Assembly (NCBI GenBank): GCA_910585415.1
Contig: CAJUDT010000015.1
Coordinates: forward strand, 1 to 33,704
Source of the DNA: an uncultured Flavonifractor sp.
GTDB lineage: Bacteria > Bacillota > Clostridia > Oscillospirales > Oscillospiraceae
Direction of reading: 5' to 3'
Length of the DNA: 33,704 nt
The notes below the pieces were generated by a model, which ran no database searches, was not told where the DNA came from, and saw nothing but the letters and a program-made list of their open reading frames with translations. The translations under genes and the position numbers were made by a program. Positions 1 through 7,966 of this stretch are shown piece after piece. Position 1 is the first letter of the stretch; each line of letters opens with the position of its first letter.

Positions 1-26
1 TTACTTTCTAATCACTTAGAAAGTAA
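1..26. repeat. Perfect palindrome at window edge
   Basis: Two 11-base arms, TTACTTTCTAA at 1-11 and TTAGAAAGTAA at 16-26, pair perfectly around the loop TCAC. It abuts the 67-base dispersed repeat that starts at base 19. It lies downstream of the infB terminator, and no gene is visible to its left within the window. Confidence 0.7.
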
Positions 27-85
27 CCCGCCGGAGGCAGGACCAGAAAACGAATCGTAGGGAGAATCGAGGAAGAGGCAACCGG
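19..85 (-). repeat. Dispersed intergenic repeat, copy 1
   Basis: This 67-base segment matches the reverse complement of 33634-33700 without gaps. The first 36 bases (GAAAGTAACCCGCCGG onward) differ at one position, the last 18 (CGAGGAAG onward) differ at two, and a 13-base middle part is unrelated. Read from the neighbouring gene, both copies lie downstream of the stop codon in the same orientation (after infB here, after the asparaginase gene at the other end). No coding potential is apparent. This looks like a family of 3'-end associated intergenic repeats. Confidence 0.7.
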
Positions 86-111
86 GGAACACCAAAGAAA
101 ACCAACCCCCA

Positions 112-151
112 CCAAAGACAAGCAGGGACGGGCGAAACCGCCCGCCCCTGC
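112..151 (-). terminator. Terminator of the rimP-infB operon
   Basis: Read on the minus strand, a 13-bp stem (arms 139-151 and 122-134, one G-T pair) with the loop GTTT is followed by the T-rich TTGTCTTTG. It lies 20 bases after the infB stop codon and is the only strong terminator seen for this operon. Confidence 0.8.
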
Positions 152-170
152 GCGTCCATGCAAGAAAAAA

Positions 171-2594
171 TCAAACTTCGATTTGCTCCATCAGGAAGGC
201 CTCAATAATATCCCCTTCCTTGATGTCCTGGAACTTTTCAAAGGTAATACCGCACTCATAGCCTGCGGCAACCTCTTTGACACTGTCCTTAAACCGCTGG
301 AGGGATGCAATCGACCCATCATAAATAACGATATTATCCCGCAGCAGACGCATTTGCGCCCCCCGCTGCACCTTGCCGTCCTGGACATAACAGCCAGCCA
401 CCATGCCGACTCCGGTAATACGGAACACATTGCGGACCTCCGCACGCCCCAGCTCCACTTCTCTGAACTTGGGCGCAAGCATCCCCTTCATCGCCGCCTC
501 AATCTCATTGATGGCGTCGTAAATCACCCGGTACATCCGCATATCCACATGACTGCGGGCCGCATTCTCCTTGGCGTTGGCGTCCGGCCGGACATTAAAG
601 CCGACAATAATCGCCCCGGAGGTAGCCGCAAGCATCACGTCGCTTTCACTGATAGCGCCCACGGCTGAGTGAATCACCCGCACCCGCACCTCGTCGTTGG
701 ACAGCTTCTCCAGGCTGGCCTTCACCGCCTCGGCGGAGCCCTGCACGTCGGCCTTGACAATCAGGTTCAGGTCCTTCATCTCGCCCTGCTTGATTTGGCT
801 GAACAAATCCTCCAGGCTGACCTTCTGGTTCTGGGGTCCTGCCGCCTTCACCTTCCGCTCGTGCTTGCGCTGCTCCACCAGCTCGCGGGCCATGCGCTCA
901 TCGGCAACGGCATGGAAATCGTCGCCCGCGCCGGGCACCTCGCTCATGCCGATAATCTCCACAGGCACCGACGGTCCCGCCTCGGTGAGCTTCTCCCCCT
1001 TGGCGTTGGTCATGGCCCGGACACGGCCCACCGCCGTACCCGCGATAATCACATCGCCCTGATGGAGGGTGCCGTTCTGCACCAGCAGAGTGGCCACCGG
1101 GCCCCGGCCCTTATCCAGCTTGGCCTCAATGACCGCGCCGTGAGCCGTCCGGCTCGGGTTGGCCTTCAGCTCCCGCAGCTCGGCGGTGAGGCTTACCATC
1201 TCCAGCAGCTCATCTATGCCCATACCCGTCTTGGCGGAAATGGGACAGATAATCGTCTCGCCGCCCCACTCTTCGGGTACCAGCTCGTAGGCCGTCAGCT
1301 GTTCTTTAATCCGGTCCGGGTTGGCCTCCGGCTTATCCATCTTATTGATGGCCACAATAATCGGAATGTTCGCCGCCTTGGCGTGGTTGATGGATTCCAC
1401 CGTCTGAGGCATGATGCCGTCGTCCGCCGCCACCACCAGGATGGCGATATCCGTAACCATCGCGCCCCGGGCCCGCATGGCGGTAAAGGCCTCGTGGCCG
1501 GGGGTATCCAGGAAGGTAATGGGCTTACCAGCCAGCTCCACCTGATAGGCGCCGATGTGCTGGGTAATGCCGCCGGCCTCGCCGGAGACCACGTTAGCGC
1601 TGCGGATATAGTCCAGCAGAGAGGTCTTGCCGTGGTCTACGTGGCCCATAACCACCACCACGGGGGCGCGGGGGACCAGGTCCTCTTCCTTGTCCTCGGC
1701 GGTGTCGATGAGCTTTTCCTCAATGGTGACGATAATCTCCTTCTCCACCTTGCATCCCAGTTCCTCGGCAATAATAGCGGCGGTGTCGAAGTCGATGATA
1801 TCGCTCATGGAGGCCATGACCCCGTTTTTCATCAAGGTCTTGACCACCTCGGCCCCGGTCTTTTTCATCCGCTGGGCCAGCTCGCCCACGCCGATTTCGT
1901 CGGGAATCTTCACCACCAGGGGATTCTTCTTGGCAATCTCCGCCTGGAGGCGGCGCATCCGCTCCTGCTCCTCCTGGCGGCGCTTGCTGCCCTGGAAGCC
2001 GCCCCGGCGCTGATTGCGGCCCTGGAACTTCTGCTTGCCCGCCTGCATCTGGGTGGCCTTGCCCGCGGCCAGGTCCTCCAGCCGCTGGTCATACTTCTCC
2101 AGATTCACGTTTCCGCCCTTCCGGGTGTCCACGACCTTCTTCTCGGGAATCCGGCTCTTGGGACGGGCGGGCTGCTGCTGGTTCTGCCCCGGATTCTGGG
2201 CGGGCTTTCCGCCGCCCTGGGAGGGCTGGGCCTGCCCGCCGCCTTGCGGCTTCGGACCGCCTTTGGGGGCGTTCTGGCCATTCTGACCGCCCTTGGGCGC
2301 GCCGCCCCGGCCCTGGTTCTGGGGCTGCTGCCCGCCCTTGGGGGCCTCCCCTTTGGGGGCCTCCGTCTTGGCGGCGGGCTTGGGCTCCCGGTACACGTCG
2401 GCATAGATACTCTCGATGCTCTCCACCTGATTGTTCTGGGTCAAACACTCAAAAATCAGGGAGAGCTCCCGGTCGTCCAGGACCTGCATATGATTCTTGG
2501 GCGTCGTGGCATACTTGGTCAGGATGTCGGTGATCTCCTTGGAGTTCTTCTTAAAATCCTTAGCCACTTCATGGACTCGATACTTATTCAGCAA
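171..2594 (-). CDS. infB: Translation initiation factor IF-2
   Basis: This GTPase places initiator fMet-tRNA on the small ribosomal subunit and promotes subunit joining. The order is a short N-terminal IF2_N-type helical domain (RVHEVAKDF), a Gly/Gln/Pro/Lys-rich linker at about residues 75-150, a basic segment, a second IF2_N domain, then the G domain. The G domain shows GHVDHGKT near residue 317, DTPGHEAF, NKMD and SAKTGMGIDE, and is followed by the beta-barrel and fMet-tRNA-binding C-terminal domains. I chose the TTG at 2594 as start because GGAGG sits 8 bases upstream of it. The in-frame GTG at 2609 is 15 bases further up and would consume that ribosome binding site. The protein is about 807 residues, normal for Firmicutes except for the low-complexity linker. 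It is the last gene of the operon. Confidence 0.97.
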   Translation of the reverse strand: MLNKYRVHEVAKDFKKNSKEITDILTKYATTPKNHMQVLDDRELSLIFECLTQNNQVESIESIYADVYREPKPAAKTEAPKGEAPKGGQQPQNQGRGGAPKGGQNGQNAPKGGPKPQGGGQAQPSQGGGKPAQNPGQNQQQPARPKSRIPEKKVVDTRKGGNVNLEKYDQRLEDLAAGKATQMQAGKQKFQGRNQRRGGFQGSKRRQEEQERMRRLQAEIAKKNPLVVKIPDEIGVGELAQRMKKTGAEVVKTLMKNGVMASMSDIIDFDTAAIIAEELGCKVEKEIIVTIEEKLIDTAEDKEEDLVPRAPVVVVMGHVDHGKTSLLDYIRSANVVSGEAGGITQHIGAYQVELAGKPITFLDTPGHEAFTAMRARGAMVTDIAILVVAADDGIMPQTVESINHAKAANIPIIVAINKMDKPEANPDRIKEQLTAYELVPEEWGGETIICPISAKTGMGIDELLEMVSLTAELRELKANPSRTAHGAVIEAKLDKGRGPVATLLVQNGTLHQGDVIIAGTAVGRVRAMTNAKGEKLTEAGPSVPVEIIGMSEVPGAGDDFHAVADERMARELVEQRKHERKVKAAGPQNQKVSLEDLFSQIKQGEMKDLNLIVKADVQGSAEAVKASLEKLSNDEVRVRVIHSAVGAISESDVMLAATSGAIIVGFNVRPDANAKENAARSHVDMRMYRVIYDAINEIEAAMKGMLAPKFREVELGRAEVRNVFRITGVGMVAGCYVQDGKVQRGAQMRLLRDNIVIYDGSIASLQRFKDSVKEVAAGYECGITFEKFQDIKEGDIIEAFLMEQIEV

Positions 2595-2614
2595 ATAGGC
2601 CACCTCCACTGGCG

Positions 2615-2678
2615 GGCTTGCACCAATTAGAAAACTCAGCCGACGTCTCCCCGCTGGGCTTTCTCATTGGAGCAAGCC
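2615..2678 (-). promoter_or_regulatory. Structured leader between ylxQ and infB
   Basis: The 102-base gap between ylxQ and infB is long for this tightly packed operon and holds an imperfect inverted repeat. Arms at 2615-2627 and 2666-2678 pair over 12 of 13 positions, and further pairing inside (AGAAA with TTTCT) is possible. The hairpin ends about 20 bases before the infB start. No T-run follows, so it is more likely a translation or processing element than a terminator. The function is unknown. Confidence 0.45.
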
Positions 2679-2696
2679 GTGTTCTCTCATTTCGTC

Positions 2697-3251
2697 TCAT
2701 GGCGTTTTCTTCTTGACGGTCACGATGCCCCGAGGGCCGGGCCGCTTGGGCGGTTGACTTCCCTTCCCGTCCGGCGGGCGGGAGCGCTTCTTTCGGGCCT
2801 CCGGGGACTCCGGCGGCGGAGCCGCCCAGGGCTTTCGCCGGCCCCGCTGGAGCTTCTTCTCATGGGCCCGCTTCTCCTTCTGCCGCTGGAGGGTCCGCTG
2901 GGCCTCCACGGCCAGGGCCTCCGCTGCAGGCCCGAAGGTCAGAGGGTCCCCTGCCGCCAGCTTCTTCGCCAGGGCGGAGGCCAGTCCCGCGTCGGTGAGG
3001 GCCAGCATGGCGCAGGCGCTCCGCCCCACGGCGGCTCCCAGCTCCCCCTTGGCATAGGGGACCCGTACCCAGGCGGACTTCCCCCCTTGGGCAAAGCGGG
3101 CGGCACGGCGGACACTGTTTTCCGCCGCGTCGGAGGCCACCACAATCAGCTTGGCCTGACGGGAGCGGGCGGCTCCTCCCACGGGTTCCTCCCCCACCTC
3201 CAACCGGCCGGCTTTTCGGGCGATGCCCAGCAGATGCAATACGCTATCCAT
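2697..3251 (-). CDS. ylxQ: L7Ae-family RNA-binding protein YlxQ with basic tail
   Basis: The N-terminal 105 or so residues have the ribosomal L7Ae/L30e fold pattern (LLGIARKAGRLEVG, LIVVASDAAENS). This family binds kink-turn RNA. The usual YlxQ is about 100 residues, but this one has 184. The extra 70 are rich in Lys, Arg and Pro (RQKEKRAHEKK, later PPKRPGPRG) and are probably disordered and RNA-binding. The ATG start overlaps the end of ylxR by 8 bases, so the two are probably translationally coupled. The exact role of YlxQ is not settled. Confidence 0.9.
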   Translation of the reverse strand: MDSVLHLLGIARKAGRLEVGEEPVGGAARSRQAKLIVVASDAAENSVRRAARFAQGGKSAWVRVPYAKGELGAAVGRSACAMLALTDAGLASALAKKLAAGDPLTFGPAAEALAVEAQRTLQRQKEKRAHEKKLQRGRRKPWAAPPPESPEARKKRSRPPDGKGSQPPKRPGPRGIVTVKKKTP

Positions 3252-3516
3252 CGCTTCCCTCCCTCATCTGGTCCTCCAGGGCCTCATACACCCCGTCGGG
3301 CATGGGGGCGGAGAAAGCCCGCTCCAGGGCCCGCGCCTTCCGGGCCCGCTTGAGGCATTCCGCCTGGGGGCACACATAGGCTCCCCGGCCGGGCTTCTTC
3401 CCCTTAAAGTCCAGGGAGACTTCCCCCTCCGGGGACTTGACCACCCGGATCAGCTCCTTCTTGGGCTTCATCTCCCGGCACCCCAGACACTGGCGCATGG
3501 GAATCTTCTTCGGCAT
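3244..3516 (-). CDS. rnpM: RNase P modulator RnpM (YlxR, DUF448)
   Basis: This 90-residue basic protein carries the YlxR hallmarks MRQCLGCREMKPKKELIRVV and GRGAYVCP. YlxR of Bacillus subtilis has been reported to bind RNase P RNA and modulate its activity, hence the name RnpM. The ATG at 3516 lies 41 bases after nusA, and the gene end overlaps ylxQ. The length and position between nusA and ylxQ are standard for Firmicutes. Confidence 0.93.
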   Translation of the reverse strand: MPKKIPMRQCLGCREMKPKKELIRVVKSPEGEVSLDFKGKKPGRGAYVCPQAECLKRARKARALERAFSAPMPDGVYEALEDQMREGSDG

Positions 3517-3557
3517 GTGGGGACCTCCCTTCCTCTTCCTTCCGCTGGGGGAGACGC

Positions 3558-4781
3558 TCAGGCCTCCGGCGCTTCCTCTGGAACTTCTTCCGGCTCTTCC
3601 TCAGGGGCGGCGGCTTCCTCCGCCGCGGGGGCGTCCTCCTCCAGGTGCGCCTCCTCGTCCTCCAGGAGGACGTCCTCTTCCTCCGGCTCGGGGGCGGACG
3701 CGGGCTTGATATCAATCTTCCAGCCGGTGAGCTTGGCGGCAAGACGGGCATTCTGGCCCTCCTTGCCGATGGCCAGGGAGAGCTGGTCGTCGGGGACCAC
3801 CACGCGGCAGGTCTTGGCCGCCTCCTGGGTGGTGACACTGAGCACGTCCGCCGGGGACAGGGCGGCGGCGATGTAAACCGCCGGGTCCTCGGACCATTTG
3901 ACGATGTCCACCTTCTCGCCCTTGAGCTCCTCGACGATGTTGTTGACCCGCTGGCCTCTGGGGCCCACGCAGGCCCCGATGGGGTCCACGTTCTCGTCGG
4001 CGGACCAGACCGCCAGCTTGGTGCGGCTCCCCGCCTCGCGGGCGATGGACTTGACCTCCACGGTGCCGTCGTAGATTTCCGGCACCTCCAGCTCGAACAG
4101 GCGCTTGACCAGACCGGGATGGGTCCGGGAAATGAGGACCTGGGGCCCCTTGTTGGCCCGGCGGACCTCCACCACATAGACCTTGAGGCGCATTCCCTCC
4201 ACGTAGCTCTCTCCCCGGACCTGCTCGCCGGGGGAGAGGAAGGCCTCGGTGGCCTCGGTGCCCGAGCCGATGCGCAGGCTGGCCCCGCCGGAGCGGGGGT
4301 CAATGCGGGTAATCATGCCGGTGAGCAGCTCATGCTCCTTGGAGCTGAACTCATCATAAATCATGCCCCGCTCGGCCTCACGCATCCCCTGAATAATCAC
4401 CTGCCGGGCGGTCTGGGCGGCAATGCGGCCAAAGTCGCGGGTCTTGATTTCCATCCGCACCACGTCCCCCAGACCGGCGGCGGGGAGCTTCTCCCGGGCT
4501 TCCTCCAGGCTCATTTCGGTGTCCGGGTCGTCCACCACCTCCACGATGTTCTTCCGAATGAACATCCGCACCGTGCCCAGCTCCTCGTTGGCGTCCACGG
4601 TGATGTTGTCCCCGGCCCCCTCGTGGTCCTTTTTGTAGGCGGAAACCAGCGCCTGGGTGATCTTTTCGATCATATACTCCTTGGGAATCCCCTTTTCCTG
4701 CTCAATGAGGCGGATGGCGGCAAAAAATTCCGCACCGTCCAGCTCGTTGCTCTTCTGCGCCTTTGCGTTTCGTTTTGCCAT
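3558..4781 (-). CDS. nusA: Transcription termination/antitermination factor NusA
   Basis: NusA binds RNA polymerase and nascent RNA and tunes pausing, termination and antitermination. The N-terminal polymerase-binding domain occupies residues 1-130, followed by S1 (from ELLTGMITRIDPRSG), KH1 (IGACVGPRGQRVNNI) and KH2 (LSLAIGKEGQNARLAAKLTG). After KH2 comes a tail of about 43 residues made almost only of Glu, Asp, Ala and Pro (EEEDVLLEDEEAHLEED and similar). B. subtilis-type NusA normally ends near KH2, so this tail is an addition. It could act like the autoinhibitory or protein-binding acidic repeats of other NusA proteins, but that is inference. The start ATG is preceded by GAGGAG, 23 bases after rimP. 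Confidence 0.97.
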   Translation of the reverse strand: MAKRNAKAQKSNELDGAEFFAAIRLIEQEKGIPKEYMIEKITQALVSAYKKDHEGAGDNITVDANEELGTVRMFIRKNIVEVVDDPDTEMSLEEAREKLPAAGLGDVVRMEIKTRDFGRIAAQTARQVIIQGMREAERGMIYDEFSSKEHELLTGMITRIDPRSGGASLRIGSGTEATEAFLSPGEQVRGESYVEGMRLKVYVVEVRRANKGPQVLISRTHPGLVKRLFELEVPEIYDGTVEVKSIAREAGSRTKLAVWSADENVDPIGACVGPRGQRVNNIVEELKGEKVDIVKWSEDPAVYIAAALSPADVLSVTTQEAAKTCRVVVPDDQLSLAIGKEGQNARLAAKLTGWKIDIKPASAPEPEEEDVLLEDEEAHLEEDAPAAEEAAAPEEEPEEVPEEAPEA

Positions 4782-4804
4782 AGCTGCAATCTCCTCAATC
4801 GTAC

Positions 4805-5260
4805 CTAGAAGGTAACGTATAATCTCACCTGGGCCACGTCCTGCTTCAAGAAGGTCTGGGCCCCCGTCTCCATCTGAATCGTCACATTCCCTGCCTCATA
4901 GCCGGCGAGGATTCCCACATATTCCTTGCGCCCCTCCAGGGCCCGGTAGAGGCGCACCTCCACCTGCGCGCCCAAAAACTGCCGAAAATGCTCCGGGCGC
5001 TTCAGGGGCCGGTCCGCCCCGGCGGAGGACACCTCCAGCACATAGCTGCCCTCAATGGGGTCGGCCTCGTCCAGGGCGTCGGACAGGGGGCGGGACACCG
5101 CCTCGCAGTCCTGGATGGACACGCCGCCCTCCTTGTCGATATACACCCGCAGAAACCACTGCCCCGCCTCCCGGACGTACTCCACGTCCCAGAGGGAGCA
5201 CCCCTGCTCCTGTACGATGGGCTCCGCCAGGGCGGCGGTCAGGTCGGTCACCTTTGCCAT
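4805..5260 (-). CDS. rimP: Ribosome maturation factor RimP
   Basis: RimP assists assembly of the 30S subunit. The 151-residue protein shows family features: CSLWDVEYVREAGQWFLRV, then CEAVSRPLSDALDEADPIEG and the VSSAGADRPLK motif. The ATG at 5260 was chosen because GGAGGA lies 6 bases upstream. An in-frame upstream start at 5287 would add nine residues but lacks such a site. It is the first gene of the operon, driven by the promoter at 5370-5398 through a leader of about 100 bases that holds a strong hairpin. Confidence 0.95.
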   Translation of the reverse strand: MAKVTDLTAALAEPIVQEQGCSLWDVEYVREAGQWFLRVYIDKEGGVSIQDCEAVSRPLSDALDEADPIEGSYVLEVSSAGADRPLKRPEHFRQFLGAQVEVRLYRALEGRKEYVGILAGYEAGNVTIQMETGAQTFLKQDVAQVRLYVTF

Positions 5261-5309
5261 TGCCGTTCCTCCATGGGCATATGCCAATTCCTGACAGTGC
5301 CCTTTTGTT

Positions 5310-5340
5310 CAATAAGAAAGAGCGGGGCGCACCCCACTCT
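5310..5340 (-). promoter_or_regulatory. Hairpin in the rimP leader (candidate attenuator)
   Basis: On the minus strand, a 9-bp stem (AGAGTGGGG with CCCCGCTCT, tetraloop TGCG, bases 5319-5340) is followed by the T-rich TTCTTATT. It lies between the promoter and rimP. This has the shape of an intrinsic terminator with a moderate U-run, so it may attenuate the operon that encodes the termination factor NusA. Confidence 0.5.
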
Positions 5341-5369
5341 CACCATACTTCTGAATACTAACCTTAGCT

Positions 5370-5398
5370 ACTATACCACAAAGAGGGCTCAGACGCAA
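5370..5398 (-). promoter_or_regulatory. Promoter of the rimP-nusA-ylxR-ylxQ-infB operon
   Basis: On the minus strand, TTGCGT (5393-5398) is followed by a 17-base spacer and TATAGT (5370-5375), with TG one base upstream of the -10 box (extended -10). Transcription would start near 5363, about 100 bases before rimP. Confidence 0.8.
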
Positions 5399-5470
5399 GA
5401 GTTTTGCGTGATTTTTCAGGGATGCGGCCCCATTTTTTCTCCCTCCCCGGGCGGGCCGGAGCCGGCCGGC

Positions 5471-5983
5471 CTACAGCACGGTCTTTTTGGGCACCCGTTT
5501 GAACACCCACAGCTCCAGAGCGTACACCGGAAACACAAAGAGCAGGGACACGAACACCTCCGGCAGGGCCACCCGTAGCAGGGCGTCCAGGGGGGCGGTC
5601 TGCCAGAACAGGCGGACCAGCACGCGGGCCCCGTCCACCAGCAGCAGCCCCCCCAAAGAGCACAGCAGGCACCCCAGCAGGTTCTGCCGCAGGGCGTACC
5701 GGGACACCGCCCCGGCGCACACCCCCACCAGACACAGGCCCAGGGTCATGCCCCCAAAGGTATCATGGTAGCACGCGTCGCAGAGGACCCCCACGAAGAG
5801 GCCGAACCCTCCCCCCGCCGTGGAGCCCTCCAGCACCGCCACCGCCACCACCGCCAGGGGGAGCAGCATGGGCTTCACCCCGAAAAGGGGATAGCGGCTG
5901 AGTACATACAGCTCCAGAATCCAGACGGGGACCAGGGCCAGGGTGTACACGCCCCATTTGATGATAAAATCACTGCGGGTCAT
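5471..5983 (-). CDS. mreD: Rod-shape-determining protein MreD
   Basis: This 170-residue integral membrane protein has five to six hydrophobic segments (for example LALVPVWILELYVLS, MLLPLAVVAVAVLEG, LLCSLGGLLLV). The sequence EGSTAGGGFGLFVGVLCDAC fits the MreD family, in which an acidic residue and a GLFVG turn recur. MreD joins MreC and MreB in the elongasome that directs lateral wall synthesis. It follows mreC by 21 bases. It is the last gene of its cluster. No clear minus-strand terminator follows: GC-rich dyads at about 5450-5475 lack a T-run. Some readthrough into the rimP operon is therefore possible. Confidence 0.85.
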   Translation of the reverse strand: MTRSDFIIKWGVYTLALVPVWILELYVLSRYPLFGVKPMLLPLAVVAVAVLEGSTAGGGFGLFVGVLCDACYHDTFGGMTLGLCLVGVCAGAVSRYALRQNLLGCLLCSLGGLLLVDGARVLVRLFWQTAPLDALLRVALPEVFVSLLFVFPVYALELWVFKRVPKKTVL

Positions 5984-6004
5984 GGCGCTCTCCTTCCGGC
6001 GGCA

Positions 6005-6847
6005 TTACTCAATGATGGTAAAGCTCTTGATGACAAAGACCTGTTTCAATTCCTCCAGCTCTGTCTGGGGAATGATGACGGCATACTGGGTCATGCCGGA
6101 GGCCTCGGTGTGGACCTCCTCCACGTGGCCCACCACCAGACCCGGCGGATACACGCCCCCCCGGCCGGAGGTGGTCACCAGATCTCCGGCCATGAGCTCG
6201 CTGTTTTCCGGCAGAAAGGAGAGCTTGAGCTTGCCCTCCCCCATGAGGGAAAAGTCCCCCTCCAGAATGGCCGCGCTGCCGGTCCGGGCCAGCATCCCCC
6301 CCAGCTCAAGGTCCGAGTCAATGAGGGTGGACACGGTGGCCCAGTTCTCCCCCACCTGGGAGACTACCCCCACCAGATTCCAATACTCATCCACCACGCA
6401 GTCCCCGGCTTCCACGCCCAGGGAGCTGCCCTTGCTGATGGTAAAGGCCGACTCCCAGTTGGACGAGGACCAGGCGGTGATGGAGACCAGCTCCTCCTCA
6501 AACTCCCGCTGGCTGGGCCGCAGGCCCAGGTGCTCCTTGAGCAGCTTGTTTTCCTCCAGGGCGGCCTCCGCGTCCCTGGCCTGGGCCTGGAGCTGGGCCA
6601 CCTGACGCTTGAGCTCCTCGTTCTCGCTCTTGAGCTGCTCCCGCTCGAAGGCGTCGGAGTACCGCTCCTCGGTCCAGTTGGCAAAGGAGCTGATGCCGTT
6701 GCGGATGGGGGCGGTGAGGAACCCCGCCAAATCGGAGAGGGGGTCCGCCGTGCCGCCCAGCAGCATGGTACACACCGCCGTCACCAGCGCCAGCAGAACG
6801 GCGGCAATCAGCAGCAGCAGTCCGTTATTGCGAAAAAAGTCCTTCAA
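6005..6847 (-). CDS. mreC: Rod-shape-determining protein MreC
   Basis: This is a bitopic scaffold of the elongasome. A membrane anchor lies at residues 9-30 (LLLLIAAVLLALVTAV) and a coiled coil at about 65-115 (FEREQLKSENEELKRQVAQL). The periplasmic beta-barrel MreC core follows (DCVVDEYWNLVGVVSQVG, LMAGDLVTTSGRGGVYPPGL). The start is TTG at 6847. GGGGAG lies 9 bases upstream, and the next Met (residue 27) would delete the membrane anchor. Length 280 is typical. No mreB is present next to it in this window. Confidence 0.93.
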   Translation of the reverse strand: MKDFFRNNGLLLLIAAVLLALVTAVCTMLLGGTADPLSDLAGFLTAPIRNGISSFANWTEERYSDAFEREQLKSENEELKRQVAQLQAQARDAEAALEENKLLKEHLGLRPSQREFEEELVSITAWSSSNWESAFTISKGSSLGVEAGDCVVDEYWNLVGVVSQVGENWATVSTLIDSDLELGGMLARTGSAAILEGDFSLMGEGKLKLSFLPENSELMAGDLVTTSGRGGVYPPGLVVGHVEEVHTEASGMTQYAVIIPQTELEELKQVFVIKSFTIIE

Positions 6848-6889
6848 GCCTCGCCACTCCCCGTTACGGAATTGATATGCCGCCTGCCC

Positions 6890-7483
6890 TCAGGCCGAAC
6901 CCCCCGCCGCCCGGCGGAGGCAATCCACCCCGAATTGGGCCAGCATCCGCCCCAGGCGGCACAGGGGCAGGCCCACTACATTGAAATAATCCCCCCGGAT
7001 ACCCTCCACCAGCAGGGCGCCATATCCCTGAATGCCGTAGGCCCCGGCCTTGTCCAGGGGCTCCCCGGTGGATACATAGTCCAAAATCTCCTGGGAGGTG
7101 AGGGCCCGGAAGGCCACCTCGGCGACCTCGTGCCCCGTGTCTGCGGCATCCCCCCGCAGGACGGTCAGGCCCGTGTACACATGGTGCCGCCGCCCGGAGA
7201 GGGCAGCGAGCATCCGCGCCGCATCGGCCTCGTCCCTGGGCTTGCCCAACACCGCCCCGTCCAGGGTCACCACCGTGTCGGCGGCGATGATGATGGCCTC
7301 CGGCCCCGCCAGGACCTGGGCGGCCTGGGCCTTTTCCAGCGAAATGCACTCCACCAGCCGGTCCGGGGAGAGAGCGCGGTCCATCCGCTCGTCAATCTCC
7401 GGGGCCAGAACCCGGAAGGGAAGCCCCAGCCCCCCCAGCAGCTCCCGCCGCCGTGGGGACTGGGAGGCTAATATCAGTTCCAT
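6890..7483 (-). CDS. maf: Maf-family nucleoside triphosphate pyrophosphatase
   Basis: Maf proteins hydrolyse non-canonical or excess NTPs such as dTTP and UTP, and were first linked to septum formation. The N-terminal signature MELILASQSPRRRELL, the DTVV segment with GAVLGKPRD, and GEPLDKAGAYGIQGYG near the middle are all present. I start at ATG 7483 because GGGAG lies 5 bases upstream. A GTG 12 bases further up would add four residues and overlap that site. Length 197 is typical. Placement before mreC is common in Firmicutes. Confidence 0.95.
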   Translation of the reverse strand: MELILASQSPRRRELLGGLGLPFRVLAPEIDERMDRALSPDRLVECISLEKAQAAQVLAGPEAIIIAADTVVTLDGAVLGKPRDEADAARMLAALSGRRHHVYTGLTVLRGDAADTGHEVAEVAFRALTSQEILDYVSTGEPLDKAGAYGIQGYGALLVEGIRGDYFNVVGLPLCRLGRMLAQFGVDCLRRAAGGSA

Positions 7484-7510
7484 ATGCGCTCCCACCTCTC
7501 CTCATTCCTC

Positions 7511-7954
7511 TTACCGGCCCGTAGAGCCGAAGCCCCCTGCGCCCCGCTGGGTTTCGGGCAGCTCATCCCGCTCCACCACCTGGGCCAGGCCCACCGGCAG
7601 GACCATCAGCTGGGCAACCCGGTCCCCAGGCTGGATGGTGTAGGGCGCCTGGGAGGTATTCCAGAGCCCCACCCGGATTTCCCCCCGGTAGTCGCTGTCA
7701 ATAACCCCCACACTGTTGGAGAGGGTAATGCCATGCCGGATGCTCAGGCCCGACCGGGGGAGCAGCAGGGCCACCCACCCGCTGTCCGGCAGGGCGATGG
7801 CCAGCCCTGTGGGCACGAACGAACGCTCGCCGGGGTCAAGGGTCAGGGGCTGGTCCAACAGGGCCGCCAAGTCCATGGCGGCAGAGCCGGGGGTCTGATA
7901 GGCGGGCAGCTGGGCCCTGGGGTCCAGGCGCTTCACATGTAAAGTCGTATCCAT
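7511..7954 (-). CDS. dut: dUTP diphosphatase (trimeric dUTPase)
   Basis: This enzyme converts dUTP to dUMP and pyrophosphate, keeping uracil out of DNA and supplying dTMP synthesis. All five family motifs are visible in order: AAMDLAA, LPRSGLSIRHGI, VGVIDSDYRGEI, PGDRVAQLMV and the C-terminal RGAGGFGSTGR arm that closes over the active site. Length 147 is normal. AAGGAGG precedes the ATG. It sits 12 bases after the U32 gene and 27 before maf, in the same direction. Confidence 0.97.
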   Translation of the reverse strand: MDTTLHVKRLDPRAQLPAYQTPGSAAMDLAALLDQPLTLDPGERSFVPTGLAIALPDSGWVALLLPRSGLSIRHGITLSNSVGVIDSDYRGEIRVGLWNTSQAPYTIQPGDRVAQLMVLPVGLAQVVERDELPETQRGAGGFGSTGR

Positions 7955-7966
7955 GGAGGGTCCTCC

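Noticed and set aside
669..2630. A 653-codon plus-strand open frame opposite infB
   Set aside because: It is antisense to a certain infB gene. Its predicted protein is low-complexity (His, Leu, Gly) with no family pattern, as expected from high GC codon bias.
5436..5475. A terminator after mreD
   Set aside because: GC-rich dyads are present, but on the minus strand they are followed by A-rich rather than T-rich sequence.
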